64,000 nucleotides of DNA, taken from Symsagittifera roscoffensis. Its lineage: Eukaryota; Xenacoelomorpha; Acoela; Convolutidae. This document shows, piece after piece, positions 11,548 to 24,039 of this stretch (position 1 is the first letter of the stretch; each line of letters begins with the position of its first letter). The notes under the pieces were generated by a model that made no database searches, had not been told where the DNA came from, and was given only the letters and a program-made list of their open reading frames with translations. The translations under genes and the position numbers were made by a program. The stretch is taken from NCBI RefSeq assembly GCF_963678635.1, contig NC_087062.1, forward strand, positions 246,001 through 310,000, read 5' to 3'.

Positions 11548-12949
11548 TTAATTTTCGTTTCTTCGCATCGGATTATCCGACGACGATTTAGCCATTGGAA
11601 AGCGAGTGAATTTTCGAGTATATCCCATGGCCTTTTTGGATGAATCCACCCTGAGCGGTTCCGCTTGAGCAGACTTCTCTTGACCGGTTTGGACGAATCC
11701 GATCCACTTATCCGGAGAAACCGCAACTTGACTCCTTGAAGCTTGTGGCGAAACAGAAGGTGAACCAATCAGATTCACAGAGTGCCAAATTGGGCTGCCG
11801 TGAAAAGAAGTTTGCTTCTTCTGACGGGACGCTGTGCGAGAGGAGTTGGATGCCGAAGAAGTGTTGCCATCATTATCTGAACCAGCTGCCGAAGTATCAC
11901 GTCGCAAAGGTCCTAGTACTGCTTAATTCGAACCGACAGAGCACTCTTGTGATTTGGGGACCGAGGAATCATCGTCTAAAGAAATTGGGATCAGATCCGG
12001 ACTGAGGATTTTGAAGGTGAAGGAGCCTGAGTTTCGATAAAATTAGGCGCATCCGGGAGTAAATTTCCTGACGTGGAGGAAGAGGCCGTAAGATCCACAA
12101 TAGAAGTGGTGTCGCTGATAATGGGGCATCCAGAATAGAGTCCTGCAACGATTTGCGTGATTACGTATTTGCACGCAGAGGCGCTGATGAGGACAATAGG
12201 GTCGGAGGCCGTGAGCGAACGGAATTGAAACCGCTTTGGCGGTGATACGCGTCTTCTGAGTGGCCGGGTTGAGTGGGTGGTTATCCTCTGGCGAAATCGA
12301 GGAAGATGAAAACACAATGGGGAGATTCTGCCCCTTTTTGACCGGCGTTGCCTGTTTTCTTGAAAAATTTACAGAAGATGATTTCAGACGCACCGCAAAA
12401 TGATTCTCCTTATTACTTTATCTTTATCACTAATGAATGTAGACCCAGTACTTCTGACAAACTTACCTTTGAAAGGTTCGAATAATTCCCGACCCGACTT
12501 CCTTTTGAGATGTTTGCGAAATTTTTCCACCAACTAAATAATCTAAGCTACGTTTTGGCTGAGACGGACGAATTTGCTCTGCCGACATTCCGGAATCAAA
12601 GAATGGCAGACGCTAGGTTCGACCTGAGAGTAGCCGCAAGCACTTGATTTCGTTCGGTGAAAGTTTTGAGAGTTCTGATGCCCTCATCATGCGAAAGGGT
12701 CTTCTTTCTAGCCAGCCACTGGTTTGCTGACTTAGCAAAGTTCTCTAATGCTCTGTAATGAGGAGTTTCTGAGACCGATACCGAAGGTCCCCCAAAATAT
12801 TGCGACACTGCTGGGCTGAATAGCCCCTTCTTGACAAGCTTGATTCTGAGTCGACAGTTGCATTGCTCCCGACGCTGTTCGGCAGTGAGAAAGTCTCGCT
12901 CCAACTGTTGATTATCTAAATTAATACGCCAGGATAGACGCTCCGCCGC
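11548..12949 (-). pseudogene. C-terminal tail of gypsy pol, broken
   Basis: Downstream of the integrase core a charged, Ser-rich reading is spread over several frames (12,596-12,904; 12,043-12,393; 11,548-11,907), with phrases such as WLARKKTLSHDEG and KWIGFVQTGQ. Each frame ends in a stop or shifts. This position matches the non-catalytic C-terminal extension of gypsy integrases. No chromodomain or other known module is visible. Start and end are approximate because the frames cannot be joined confidently. Confidence 0.4.
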
Positions 12950-13947
12950 AAGAAGCCATTCCGTATTTGATGTTCGACCAAAGTGTAATTCAAAAGGTGA
13001 AAACCCGTTACCGAGTTTTTAGTCACCCCAATATCCTCAATGATGTTCAGGAGTGTGTCTTGTACATTAGAAAAACACCGGATTTAATCGAGAAGCTCCC
13101 AACTGACGCTTGATGGTGTGCATGGAACGTTCTACCAAGCCGCAACCACGATGGTCACCGACCGGACAGAATTGTTGATAAATATTCTTCTTTTTAGAGA
13201 ATGCTTGAACCAAATTATTTTTGAAATCTGAATACTGGTCTGTCTGAATTGATTTTGGAATACTTTGATGTTGGATATAAGATTTCAAGAACTTAATTAT
13301 CTTTTTACCCCCCGTAGATCGATTGACCATAGCCGACGGATACTTGAAGTACCGGTCGATCGCGACCAAGATGTATAAACTATTACATGCAGAATCTAGA
13401 AGAGGACCGGCATAATCGAGCTGGAGCTCCTCATTCGGACCGTACAAGAGAGGTAAGGTTTTGGACGAATTAAACGAGGCGTTAGCATTAAGGTTCTTAC
13501 CAAACTTAGTACACTGAGGACAGTCTTTACAGAGCTGAATAATGTCTCGGTGCGTCCTGGCCAACTTAATAAATTGTGCCGCGCCCACCATGGCAAGTTG
13601 TACCGCGTGTGATCTCTGAAGTCGGGCAAGAATGGGTTTTCGAAGACAGTTTGGGATAGCAATTTGGTTCTCCACCACAACACAACCGTCTGCTACAGCT
13701 GAACACTGCAGAAAATTTTCAAATACGCGTCGATTCGACTAAAGTTTTCGTAATCATTGTTAAACAAAGCCCGTTTCATCAAACGAAGACTAGGATCTTC
13801 GTCTGTAAGCTCTGACATTACATCTGCGTCCAAAATTCCTGAAAGCGACTTCCGATCTATAGCTACAACAGGAGACTTGAGAATGTCCAAGCTGAGGAGT
13901 GGTTGTGAAGGACGACCCACTGGACCAACCTTCCGCAGCCTCCGCAA
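12950..13947 (-). pseudogene. Gypsy integrase, frameshifted
   Basis: The zinc-binding part reads RSHAVQLAMVGAAQF, then THRDIIQLCKDCPQC, giving the H-H-C-C pattern. The core follows with ELQLDYAGPL (first Asp), then IQTDQYSDF (second Asp, with the usual Gly changed), and VERSMHTIKRQL (Glu region GLVER). After 13,067 the frame shifts and the reading continues with FSPFELHFGR, the conserved end of the core. Integrase inserts element cDNA into the chromosome. Here the catalytic residues are mostly recognisable but the frame is broken. The 13,693-13,947 part is the linker before the zinc-binding domain. Confidence 0.8.
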
Positions 13948-14099
13948 GCGAAAGTTTGCCAGAACCCAGGCGTGCTAACACTTCAAAACCTCTGCACGCT
14001 GGGTTGATGTTGGTCGCTTCGGTCGAACTGCCCCTAAGCGAAAGCTCGGCCTTGCACGATCGGACGAGAACCACCGTTAATTGATTGGCACAATCTGAT

Positions 14100-14744
14100 T
14101 TAGTAATTGCTCAAAGCTATCATCTCTCATGGTATTCATACTGACAGTCTGCAAAATGAATAGCGTGAAGAAAACCAAACTTCAGTAAATCTAAAACGAT
14201 AAAAGGAAACGAGGAAATTCCGAGGAGATAAATGAATGACAAAAACAAACTGACCTTTGCGGTGTTTCACTCTGAGAAGAAAAGCAATTAAAACGGTTGG
14301 CCCAGAAATCGACGCCCTCTAGCGTTTGAGTGCAATTCAACAATTTATATTGGTAATCACAGTTAGAAAGAAGAAGAAGAAGAAGAAAGAACACTTGAAT
14401 TACTATACAATTAAGAGCCGAGGCATCAGTGTAGCAAAGTGTAAATAATAAAACTGGTTATAAATTCATTGGTTACATCAAACAAAAAACAAAACATCAG
14501 AAAACAAGCAATAAACAAAACAAAAAAAAACAAAATCGGTTACAGTTCGGAAACTGGTTGATTAAAGTATATGAAGTTTTGGATACTATAGAAAAATAAA
14601 GATTTAAGAATTAGGAACAAGCTGGTAATAAAACTTTACAAACAATTTTACAGATATTCTAATTATACAGCGTATATACAGAGTATATACAATTTCTCTT
14701 TCAAGCAATGTGTGAAAAATTAAACTGAATTAAAACATATATAA
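14100..14744. other. Probable 3' flank of the non-LTR insertion
   Basis: A-rich on the plus strand (aaacaaaacaaaaaaaaac near 14,515) with an agaagaagaagaaga microsatellite near 14,365-14,385. It has no gene. The junction of the inserted non-LTR element with the host gypsy element should lie here or at its left edge; the exact base cannot be fixed by eye. Confidence 0.4.
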
Positions 14745-16847
14745 CTAGCAAAAACGGAAATCACGCCACGTATTTGTATTAGTACATACAGGATTGTTTC
14801 TCAATTCACTCACGTAAAATTCTTTCAATTTTTTCTTGAATTCTGTTTTCGATTTTTCTAAATTGCGCAAAATTATGGGCAGTGAATTCCATTTTTTAGA
14901 AGTCAAATGAAAAAATGATTTTTGTAGAGAAGCAGTCGAACAATGTTTGTCAAAAATAACTTGTTTCGTTCTTTCCTTGAGCCTATAATTGGCAGTCGGT
15001 AGTCTCAGTGTATTTTCAAAAGCCTTCTTTTTGTTTGTAAGATATTGGTATAAGTATGTTATACACTTTAACTCAATTCTTTTCTCGATTCCAATGAACG
15101 ATTTGCTAATGCGAAGAAGGGAAGAAGATTTAAGTTTCGATCTGAAATATGTTCTTTTTAGCGCCCAGTTCAACTGTTTCTCTAGAGATAGCATCAAAGT
15201 AGCATTAATTTGTTGTAAAAAAATTGCTGAATAATCTAAATGTGATAAAACAAGACAATGAAGCAAGGCAACTAATGATAATGTCGGCAGTTGTTGTCCA
15301 ATTGTATCAATAGTTTTAATCCCTTGGGCCATTTTTTGGAGAATTGTTTTGATTTGAGCATGAAAAGATAAACTTGAATCAAGAATTATGCCTAAATATT
15401 TGCATTCTGATTTTTTGGCTACATAATGCCCACTAATTATTAGTTTATCAGTATCCACATTTTTGCTATCATTTTTCTGACAAAATGTTATAAATTCCGA
15501 TTTAGATGCATTCAGATTCAATTGGTTCTCTGCAAAAAATTCCGTTAGATTATTGAGAGATTTTTGCAACCGATTCAAAGCATCCTCAGAAATTATAGAA
15601 GAGGAAAAAACCATACAGTCGTCAGCATATTGAACTAAAGTACAACCTTCATATAATCGCTCTTGTATGTCATTAACATATAAATTGAACAACAACGGAC
15701 CAAGTACCGTTCCTTGTGGGACACCTCGTTTTATTTCAATCCAGTCTGAAAAAATTCCATTGACATTTACTCTTTGAATACGTTTGTTTAGGAAGCTAGC
15801 AATTAAAGCATTTGCTCCATTTGAAAAACCGAGAGAAAGCATTTTTTCAATTAAAACTTCATGCGAAATAGAATCAAAAGCCTTGGACAGATCTAATAAA
15901 GCTGCATGTACGATTTTTTTTGAATCTATTTGATTTCGAATACTTTCTGTCACATAAACAAGAGCATCTTGTGTTGAAATTTTTTTGCGAAATCCGAATT
16001 GAAATGGTGTCATTATTTGAAATTTGTCAAGATGTTCTGTTATTTGGGCATGTAAAATTTTTTCAAAAATTTTAGAAAAAGCACAAGTTATTGATATTGG
16101 CCAATAATTTTTTGCATCCATTGGGTCATCTTTTTTAAACAAAGGGGTTACGTTTGCTTTTTTCAGTTCGATCGGGAAAATATTCTCATCTAAGCAAGTA
16201 TTTATGACAAAAGTTAAATGTGGAACTATAACTGATTGACCGTCAATGATTGCCCAAGCAGGTACGGTACAAGGTCCGAGAGGTTTTCTAACATTGATTT
16301 TTCGAACTATATCAAAGCATTGCTTCACTGTAATAAGTTGAAAATGGAAAGGTGCAGATTCAGAGGCAGATTTGTTGTAATTCGGAGGCTTTTTAGCGCC
16401 GAAAAGTTCGCCTAAGTTTGAAAAAATATAATTTAAATGATTGGCAATTTTTTTGTCTTGGGTTATCATTTCACTGAAGGAATTTCGTAGAACTGTAATT
16501 CGATTATTGCCAGAACATGTACCTCTAACTTGGTTAATATATTTTCATTTTTGTTGGATAGTGCTGAGAAGTGAAAAACAATTTTTTGAATGATCGAGTT
16601 GTTTACTTCTAATCAATTGGCTCATTTGATTACGTAAAAACTGGTACTTTGACCAATTATCGCTTGTGCTTTGACTGCGATATGATCTGAGTGAATTCTG
16701 TTTCTTAGTCAACAATTGCTGACATTCTGAATCGAACCATTCCGTTTTCAACACGTTTTTTGGTTTAAAATTACGAACAAACTTTTTTTCGATAGGAGCA
16801 TGTTGCTGTAGAGCACAAGAAATTAAATATATCATCGTCGAGAACAT
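14745..16847 (-). pseudogene. Non-LTR retrotransposon reverse transcriptase with one internal stop
   Basis: A single frame runs from 16,847 to the stop at 14,745, broken only by a TGA at 16,545-16,547. The part after it is 574 residues. RT landmarks in order are NVTPLFKKDDPMDAKNYWPI, FGFRKKISTQDAL, AALLDLSKAFDSISHEVL (motif A), RGVPQGTVLGPLLFNLYVNDI (motif B), VQYADDCMVF (catalytic YADD) and ECKYLGIILDSSL. The N-terminal segment before the stop is the linker that follows the endonuclease in this class, with phrases such as WFDSECQQL. The endonuclease itself is missing or unrecognisable, so the copy is probably 5'-truncated. RT primes on nicked target DNA. It resembles Jockey/CR1-group enzymes, but the clade is not resolved. 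Confidence 0.9.
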
Positions 16848-17089
16848 TTTTTGTGCGACTGTACACTGATATAAGAGAATTTCACTTGCGGAAGAAATCT
16901 CCCGAGCGTGGAAATTATTACTGCTCGAAATCGAATTATTTGAAGCAGGAAAAGTTCAAGGCTGTTTATTGATCGAGTTAATCGACGAGATATCAGATAA
17001 AGAATCCAGTGTGAGAGAGTCATGAACCCAACGGTCCAGGAAATTGCAAGCATACAGAAATCAGCTAATATATTTAACCACATTGTTCA

Positions 17090-17725
17090 TCAAAAACACT
17101 CAAAAGATGGAAAGCGAGATAAATAATCAACTTTTCCCAATTTGCACCCGGAATTATGCAGAACGTCGAAATCGGAAGGCACTAACCGATCAGCCCAACA
17201 GGTTAAACGTGATTGATGGGTCTTATTTCCCCTGTTGGTCTTGAGTGCCGAAGTTATGTATTTGTGATCTGTAAGAACTTCGAAATGATTGCCCAGTGAA
17301 TAGTTGCGGAAATGCTCAATTGACCAGACAGTGATGAGAAGTTCCAATTCGTTCGTGCTATTTTTCTTTTCTTGGTCGTTACGAAATCAGGGTGCAAATG
17401 CAATTGGGACCCAAATATCTGATTCTAGTTCTTGCTCTAACGCCGCTCCCAGACCGCTATGACTAGCGTGGCATTTAACTCTTGTCTTCCGATTTTTGTC
17501 ATCATGAAATTTTTTCGTGGTATTGGATATCAGCTTAAGAATGTTGGAAAAGGCAGACTGTTGCACGTCCCCCCACACGAATTTGTTCTTATTACTCGCC
17601 TTAAATGATGGCCTGAGTTGGTCTAATTGGATCTGGAGGTTCGGCAAAAACTTCTGTAATTGATTGAGTGTGCCCATGAATGACCGAAGTGGTTTTAATG
17701 TCTTGGATGGTTCAAGCGGTAACAC
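17090..17725 (-). pseudogene. Gypsy RNase H region, in two frames
   Basis: Segment 17,387-17,725 contains the end of RT (LRSFMGTLNQLQKFLPNL) and the start of RNase H (CHASHSGLGAALEQE, where an Asp is usually found before the Ala). Segment 17,090-17,347 contains the end of RNase H (VLTDHKYITSAL, LVPSDFDVLH, GKVDYLSRFP). The two are separated by a frame change near 17,350-17,390. RNase H removes the RNA strand during reverse transcription. It is part of the same dead element as the integrase at 13 kb, from which it is separated by the non-LTR insertion. Confidence 0.8.
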
Positions 17726-17752
17726 AGCATCTGTTTTTGATCATTTCGGTCT

Positions 17753-18606
17753 TTATGCTTCTGAATCGATATCAAAGCCCAACCAAGACAGATGATTCAA
17801 TGAAAACTCACATTTCAAAAGTTTAAGGGCAAGCCCTTCCTCTTCTAACCTGACGAACACTTTATCCACAAGAATATTGTGATCAGCCACTGAGCCTACC
17901 GAAACCATATTAATATCGTCCAACGAACAGAAAACTCCCGACAACCCTTGAAGATTATAGTCCATCGCTTTCTTGAGTTCTTTGGGCATATCTGTAAGTC
18001 CATAAAAGCCAGTCTTGGACGATACGTGCAGGTTTGTTCCCCGTAAAGAATGTTGAAATTACATTGACTACTAACGCCATCACTCAGTGAAATTTGGCCA
18101 AATGCTTTTTTCAAATCCATCGACGTAAACCATCCCTCACGATTATTCGATGTCATTATCTGAGCAGGTGAGTTCAACAACGCTAATAAATTCGGCATCT
18201 GGTATTGGTTCTTATGGATTTGATCGTTCATAAGCTTCGCATCCATTGCTAATTTAACCGAACTATCTTTCTTCGCTGTTATCACAATCGGAGAAATAAA
18301 GTGTCCACTCGTGCACTTGTTGAGTTTCAAAATGGGACCTTCTTGAATTAGATTCCGAATTTCATTTGCAACTTTGTGCTGAATATGAACAGGAACCCGC
18401 CTCCCCTTTTCTTGAACGGGGATTAGCGGCGACTTTAGAGTGGAGAACACTTGATGACTCTTTGCTCTGCCGATGCGAGAAAAAACATGTTGAAACTTCT
18501 TTTGATAATGCGATCTCCAAAACTCTGGCGTATCATTTGTCTCCGACTGGGAAACCTCGCCCACCAGTGGCCTGGGCGGTCTTCTTTGTGTTTTACGGAC
18601 CCTCAA
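17753..18606 (-). pseudogene. Gypsy reverse transcriptase, frameshifted
   Basis: Frame 17,896-18,606 carries GRRVPVHIQHKVANEIRNLI, SPIVITAKKDSSVKLAMDAK, YQMPNL and FTSMDLKKAFGQISL (motif A, DLKKAFGQI). Frame 17,753-17,989 overlaps and carries FCSLDDINMVS in the place of the catalytic YVDD block and LLKCEFSLNHLSWLGFDID. The YV of the catalytic motif is changed to SL and the frame shifts between motifs B and C, so the enzyme cannot be active. Family membership as Ty3/gypsy is secure from motif order. Confidence 0.85.
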
Positions 18607-18778
18607 TTAAGATTTCAAATCTAGACCCAGCAGACAACGCGTACGATTCTCCGAGATGAGAAATTTGGTTGACTTCACAGTCCAGCCCAGGGACGCCACC
18701 TCTACGATCAGAGTGCCCATCAGCTCAATTCGTTTTTGATTATAATCAACATACACTGTGTCTATCGGAGATTCCGTT

Positions 18779-19260
18779 TCACTGAGTTACTACTCCTGAA
18801 GACACTGATTTTACGATGTAGTCTGCCGCTCTCTTATTAACAAAGGAAGCTTGGCTTGCAGCATCCACCGTGGCCTTGAAAAATATCTTATTGCAACGAA
18901 GCGTGATTTGTAAACATCGCAATTTACCTGTAGCTGCATTGACAACTTCTAGTTTCTTCACCGATTCCACACTGGGAGGGAACTTAACTGGAGAAGATAC
19001 ACCCTCCAGGGCCAAGACTGAAAGTTCTGATTCACCGTCAGAAGTAATGAAATTACAGCTCTCCTCAAAAGTCTCATCCGATTCCGCGTCTACATTAGCT
19101 ACACTTTTGTAATTAGAGCATTTTGCGAAGTGACCTTTCTTGCTGCAATTCCTAAAAGTGACGATCCTTGCCAGACAACTTTGTTTGTGGTTAGTGTAAA
19201 ATCGATTCCCACAGAAATAGCAAGTCTTAGCGTCTTTAGAATTATCAATTACAATCTAAC
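18779..19260 (-). pseudogene. Gypsy gag zinc knuckles and protease remnant
   Basis: Reading the minus strand from about 19,250, a first knuckle has CYFCGN followed by NHKQSC. A second has NCSKKGHFAKC with its first Cys lost. After a spacer the protease-like segment reads FKATVDAASQASFVNKRAADY, where the catalytic Asp-Thr/Ser-Gly is replaced by Asp-Ala-Ala. Paired knuckles of this spacing bind the element RNA; the protease would cut the polyprotein. The missing Gly and Cys residues show decay. Confidence 0.7.
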
Positions 19261-21304
19261 AATAAAAAAAGTCAAGTAAAATGGGCCCTTCCATAATGCG
19301 ACAGTCCGTGCCAAGCTCGGATAGGGCCATACCAATGCTTCATGAATACATCGGCAAAATTTTTTATGAACAATTCAAGTCGATTTCAAAGCATCCAGAG
19401 ATGTGCGATTCCCTCGGATTGGCACAGCGGAACCTTCCGACGCAGCACGAAAACAAAATTGGAGGCCTTCTTGGTCATAAATTGATGAAAAGGAGGCTAG
19501 ATTGATCTGGAATTTTTTATTTTCCAAATTTCGATTGGGGACAGAACAATTCTGAGAAATGCGGGAAATGGCCATTTTTGGCTAAAAAATGACAAAAGAC
19601 AGAACAACAACTGAAATAGCAAGTGACAGACGGTCGGAAAATAGAAGAAAACACAAAGCCTCTTATCGTGACGATCGCGTACGATAAGACAACTAATTGG
19701 AGACCATAGACTGAAAAGAGGCTTCGGTGGGGCAGACGGAAGAAGCAGTACCCTCCCGTGCCACGAATCTGGAGTAATAACGACGTTATTACAGTGAAAG
19801 GACGGAATCAGAGGCTCGGCCCCAGATACCATCATTTAACGAAGGACTGTAATAAACTGACTTTTTAGCTACTCTGATGTCAAGACTATTTGAATTAACA
19901 CCGGTATAGTTTGATATTTTAGAATATGAGTAGCTAGGAAGAGGAAAGGGTCAATCCATCTCCAATGGATTTAAATGGAACTGTCACCAAAAACATAGTA
20001 AAATAAGATGTTTGAGCCGTGTTTTTAATGATAGTCATGTAGTCTGGGGATCCGAGACTCAGCTATGTGTTTATCTTCGCATTTAAACATAAGCTGATTA
20101 AAAGTCGTTCGACTGATGGCCGCAAAATGGTAACGTTTTACTTAGCCCTAAACAGACCAGAAAATCAACTGGCTAGGTCAAGATAGTGAAAACCAGCAGA
20201 ACTAAGATAGCTGACGCCAGCCAGTCGTCCATGGGTACTTTTTTACGCTCCGTCACTACGAACAATTACAAAAAACAGTAAAAAAAATCCAAAAAAGATC
20301 AAAAACAGTAGATAAAAAACATAAAGTGGCAGTTTATATGCTATTTCCGGTCGAGATATGATCTGACTTTCGTTTTTGTTGTCGTTTCAGATCGATTTAT
20401 AACATTTCTGATCGAAAGATTGAGTGTTTTGGTGGTGGGTTAGGTACCCTCCCTTGAGTGTTGTTTGAGTATTTAAGCACGTTAATGGTGATTTTGCCGG
20501 TGACCAGAGGGTAGAGTGGCAAGCTGACCGACATGTTCCAGACTCAACAGGGACATCAGTGACAACATCCACAACGACTGTTGGGTATCGTTGATACAAC
20601 TTTAGTATCGTTCGGGTACTATTTTCTTAATACTTAAATGGTGGAGGGCAAAATTGGCGCGGTCCGATTGCACCCTCCATCGGTTGCGAATTTCCGAGTT
20701 AAGGGTCTGAATTCGGGTATTTTGGTGCGAAATGGAGTAAAGTAATATTAATTAACGACTACTAATAGATTTTTATCCTTACTGTATTTTACTTATCTCC
20801 TATTTAGACCCGAGAAACACCGCAATTTTGCCGAAAAATACCGACTTTCGACCAAACTGTTAACCCCCAAAAATTTGGATATCCGAGCTTTTCTGAACAG
20901 CAAAAAGCTTTTATATGGTGAGCTACTACCTAGTTCAATCCCCTAACTAAAGAAACCGCGCGGAAAAAGACATTAGTAGAAGTTAGCGAAAACAAAATTT
21001 AAAGTTAAAGCGATGAAAATTTTTGGGTTAGGATCGTGCTAGCATAACGTACTCCGTTGCTAGAGAGATCTTTGAGTAACCCTTCGAATAGCTCCGTAGA
21101 TAAAGCTAACGACTTAAAGATAGGAAAAGGAAAGATTTGGAGTGTTCAACTTTGATAGTTTTTGGCCACATTTTTTGTTTCTAAACCAGTTTCATCCATT
21201 TTTTTGCGTTATTCCAGTGCTGTACAGGGCTACTACGCTCGTTTCAAGTAGTTTTAGGCACTTCCAGTAAGAATTGAGGAAAAAGTCACTGAGAACTTAT
21301 ATAG
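19261..21304. other. No supported gene; mixed repeat remnants
   Basis: Around 19,945-19,985 a phrase gtcaatccatctccaatgga followed by a tggaactgtcacc-like run looks like a diverged, inverted relative of the LTR phrase near 27,795-27,825 (gatccatctcagatggatca). 20,640-20,760 has tcggttgcgaatttccgag text that looks like LTR or leader material. Short frames here are unconvincing. It may hold the decayed 5' end of the plus-strand element whose gene starts near 21,305. Confidence 0.4.
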
Positions 21305-23297
21305 GTGGTTAAAAAAGGCCTGCCGAAATCTAGTGAATACTGTGGACCGATCAGAAAGAAGTCCTACATATACGTGTCCGGAATCAAAGGGATAGCGTAC
21401 AAACCTTTCCTAAATGAAGACATACGCGATTGCTTCTTTGATTACGAGCAAGCAATGTTGCTAAGATTCGGGACGTCGAGAATTGCAACGAAAAGAAGCG
21501 CCGCTTATCAAGAGACCAGGCTGGGACTAGTCTTGGAGGAAAAGGTGGCCGCACCTTCAGTGCAAAAATCTGACAAACGAGTAGATTTTGGATTGGGATT
21601 CTCTTACGAACTGCTGAGAACGAGCTTGATGGTGGTGTTAGAACTGATGAAACCATCATGGTGTCCTAGTCCCAACGCTGATTCGATATTACGTGCAACA
21701 CAAGACGTACAGAGGGAACTGAACTCAGACTGTAACCTGCGTGATCTTAACATCATCTATAACGTGATAACAACAGCCTCTAAGAGCAACGGAGAAGACA
21801 AAGTAGAGTCTTCTGGGGAGGTCTGGATTGCGTGAAGACCCTGGAGAAACAACACAAGCTATTGACGGTAATGTTTGGGAACATTGTGATGAAGGCGAAA
21901 ACGGAAACGGAACTGATTGCAGACTGCCATGTAGGAACCGAGGTGAATCTAGTGACTGCACTAGGATTCTACAGCATGTTTGGTTCTTTAGAGTCACTAT
22001 TGCATCTAGAACAAAAGCATGAGATGGTCACGACCATCAGCGTAAAAGTGTTCCCAGGAGTTTTGCAGACTGAGCAAAAGCACATAGGAAAATGGAGGGC
22101 ACCGGTCGAGGCGGAAATGAACATCCGACACAGTGAAACCATCGGGAGCGCTATATTTGGTGGGATCGACATTAGCTCCAATGTGCAAGTGCAGATACCC
22201 AGTGCATTTCGTGGCTGTGGATGTGAAAAGTACGAGAACGATCGTGGATCAAGCCTTCTCGGTGTCAAAATGCGTAAGACTAGCAAAAATTACAGAAAAG
22301 TCTCATGAGTTATTGTGCAAAATGTTCTCAGCAGTTTCAGAGAGAACTAAGGAGGAGTTAGAATTGATACTGGGAAAGAAGTTTGTGGGATACGCCAGTG
22401 GGAACTTCAGTGACTTTGAAAGACAAAAGCAGAAAGGATCAATCGTCACGGATTACAGTGCAGTAGATGAGAATGACGAAGTCCAGTGAGTGATGATGGA
22501 AGTGGAACCACTACTGGAAGCTTCGGGAAAGCGGAATTAGAGGAGCATCATGTCAACACATGATGAGTCCCTGCCCTTGCTTGCTGCACACATGGTGGTA
22601 CCCCGGGCGTAGTAATCTGTTCTTGATCTGCGACTGTGGAGACCTGCTCTCCATGGGTTTACGAGACTCATCAAGGCCCAAAACGATAGTGATAGTGGGA
22701 GTTATGATGGCGATACGATGGCTGGAAGCTCATGTGAAAAAGAACAATAGACAGGAGGCGCCGACGAGAGAACAATTGCAGAGATTGAATTGTCGACAAG
22801 ATTTAGATCTTTTTGAGACAATGTGCAAAATCTTGAACATTCCGATGGAAGTGAAAAAGATATTGGCCAGAAGACGTCTGATGGCATGGTTTGGAGCAAA
22901 CATGACTGCATGGTTGTACGAATATGCTAAGAAGCATATGTCGAAGCACGGCAGAGTGTACAGTGCGTATCAGCTGGACATTGGAGCAGGAGCTTTCAAG
23001 CGAGCTTTTGTAACTAATTGGAATGCAGTGACCACCGCAGCAAAGAGGACTTCTAGGACGAGTGAATGTAATGGAAGGGAGAAAGAAGAGATGTTCAAGG
23101 AAGATTTGGAGAGAAACGTGACGTTGTGCCTCCACAACAGCTTCTGCCGAAACAGAGAATCTAACATTGATCCCTTACCTTGTTGTAAGCAAAGAGTAGA
23201 AGAGCAGAAGTGTTGGAGGACTGCTTCCAACAGCGTTAGAATAGCTACCGATGTGTTGCAAGACACAGAAACGGAAAGTGCAGAGTCAATGTCGTAG
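21305..23297 (+). pseudogene. Accessory protein gene of the LTR family, plus-strand broken copy (element C)
   Basis: Four overlapping open stretches (21,305-21,835; 21,832-22,308; 22,133-22,489; 22,560-23,297) together cover parts A to E of the same unknown protein seen on the minus strand at 25-26 kb and 28.8-34.3 kb. Shared phrases are YVSGIKGIAYKPFL, KPSWCPSPNAD, LDCVKTLEKQHKLL, HFVAVDVKSTRTIVDQAFSV, CPCLLHTWWYP, DLFETMCKILNIPMEVKKI and NVTLCLHNSFCRNRES. The frame changes at least three times, and the conserved cysteine cluster is removed by a small deletion near 21,815. Function is unknown. The upstream pol of this copy is absent. Confidence 0.75.
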
Positions 23298-23940
23298 GAG
23301 GAGGAGATGGAACATTGACCGAAGAACAAGATGAAAAAAGAAAGAAAATTAGAAGAATTTTGAAGTTTTAGAACTTCTAAACGACGTAGAAAGAAGAAAC
23401 AAAGAAGTGACGAAAAAGAAGAAGTTAAAACTCAGAACTGTTTGGAATGTGACAAAAACTCAAATGATAATCAAAGCAACCAAGTTGTAATTGAAACTGA
23501 AAGAAAACAATTAGTTGAGTTTTGAACATTAAAGAATTTGTTGCATCTATAAATTTGCATTTTGATTTTAGTTAGTGGCTTTAGAGACACTTACACTTAC
23601 TATTTATTTAGAAAGGCTTGAGTGAAGAGTATGTTTAAATATTCTAGCCTGCATGATTGTTTTTAATCAACTAGGACGACTGATCACTTTCTGGTGACAT
23701 GAAAGACTTGGGTAATTTCTTGAAGAAGGAGATAATTGCATTGTTCTTTCTAACCACAGAGTTCATTAGTTTTATTATTCAGGACCAATAAAAATTAAGT
23801 TTCCGAATTGATGAAGCATAGTAAGATAATTTTAGCTTATTGGTTGGCAGGACTGTCCTGCAAACTAACACCTTTTAAAACCTAGTAGAAAAAGTTTTAA
23901 ATCTGGGCATTGACATTGAAAGTCGGAAAAACTGTTTTAT
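23298..23940. other. AT-rich stretch after the plus-strand accessory gene
   Basis: A purine-rich stretch (gaagaagttaaaactc and similar) is followed by ordinary AT-rich sequence. No gene. It probably includes decayed 3' non-coding sequence of element C. Confidence 0.45.
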
Positions 23941-24035
23941 CTTAAGGCATGTCCTCGAAAGTGCAGATAAGTGAAAGAATTTGGAAGGCTATAGTAGTGT
24001 AGTATGATGCCATTTATATATCGCAGTGAGTTGAC
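23941..24035 (+). repeat. Flank repeat S, left copy
   Basis: About 95 bases (starting gcatgtcctcgaaagtgcag, ending gcagtgagttgacatgac) are matched by 58,621-58,715 on the other side of element B in the same orientation with roughly 15 percent difference. The reverse complement of part of it occurs at 25,060-25,140 as 3' internal sequence of element B. Confidence 0.7.
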
Positions 24036-24039
24036 ATGA

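Larger units (their letters stand above)
11548..19260 (-). mobile_element. Decayed Ty3/gypsy LTR retrotransposon (two-zinc-knuckle type)
   Basis: From high to low coordinate on the minus strand come gag zinc knuckles, a protease-like segment, reverse transcriptase, RNase H, (a non-LTR insertion), integrase and a C-terminal tail. This is the canonical Ty3/gypsy order with integrase last. The arrangement and the paired-knuckle spacing resemble the animal gypsy elements often annotated as K02A2.6-like. Every domain has frameshifts or lost residues, so the copy is dead. I could not find convincing LTRs at either end; the coordinates are those of recognisable coding remnants. Confidence 0.8.
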
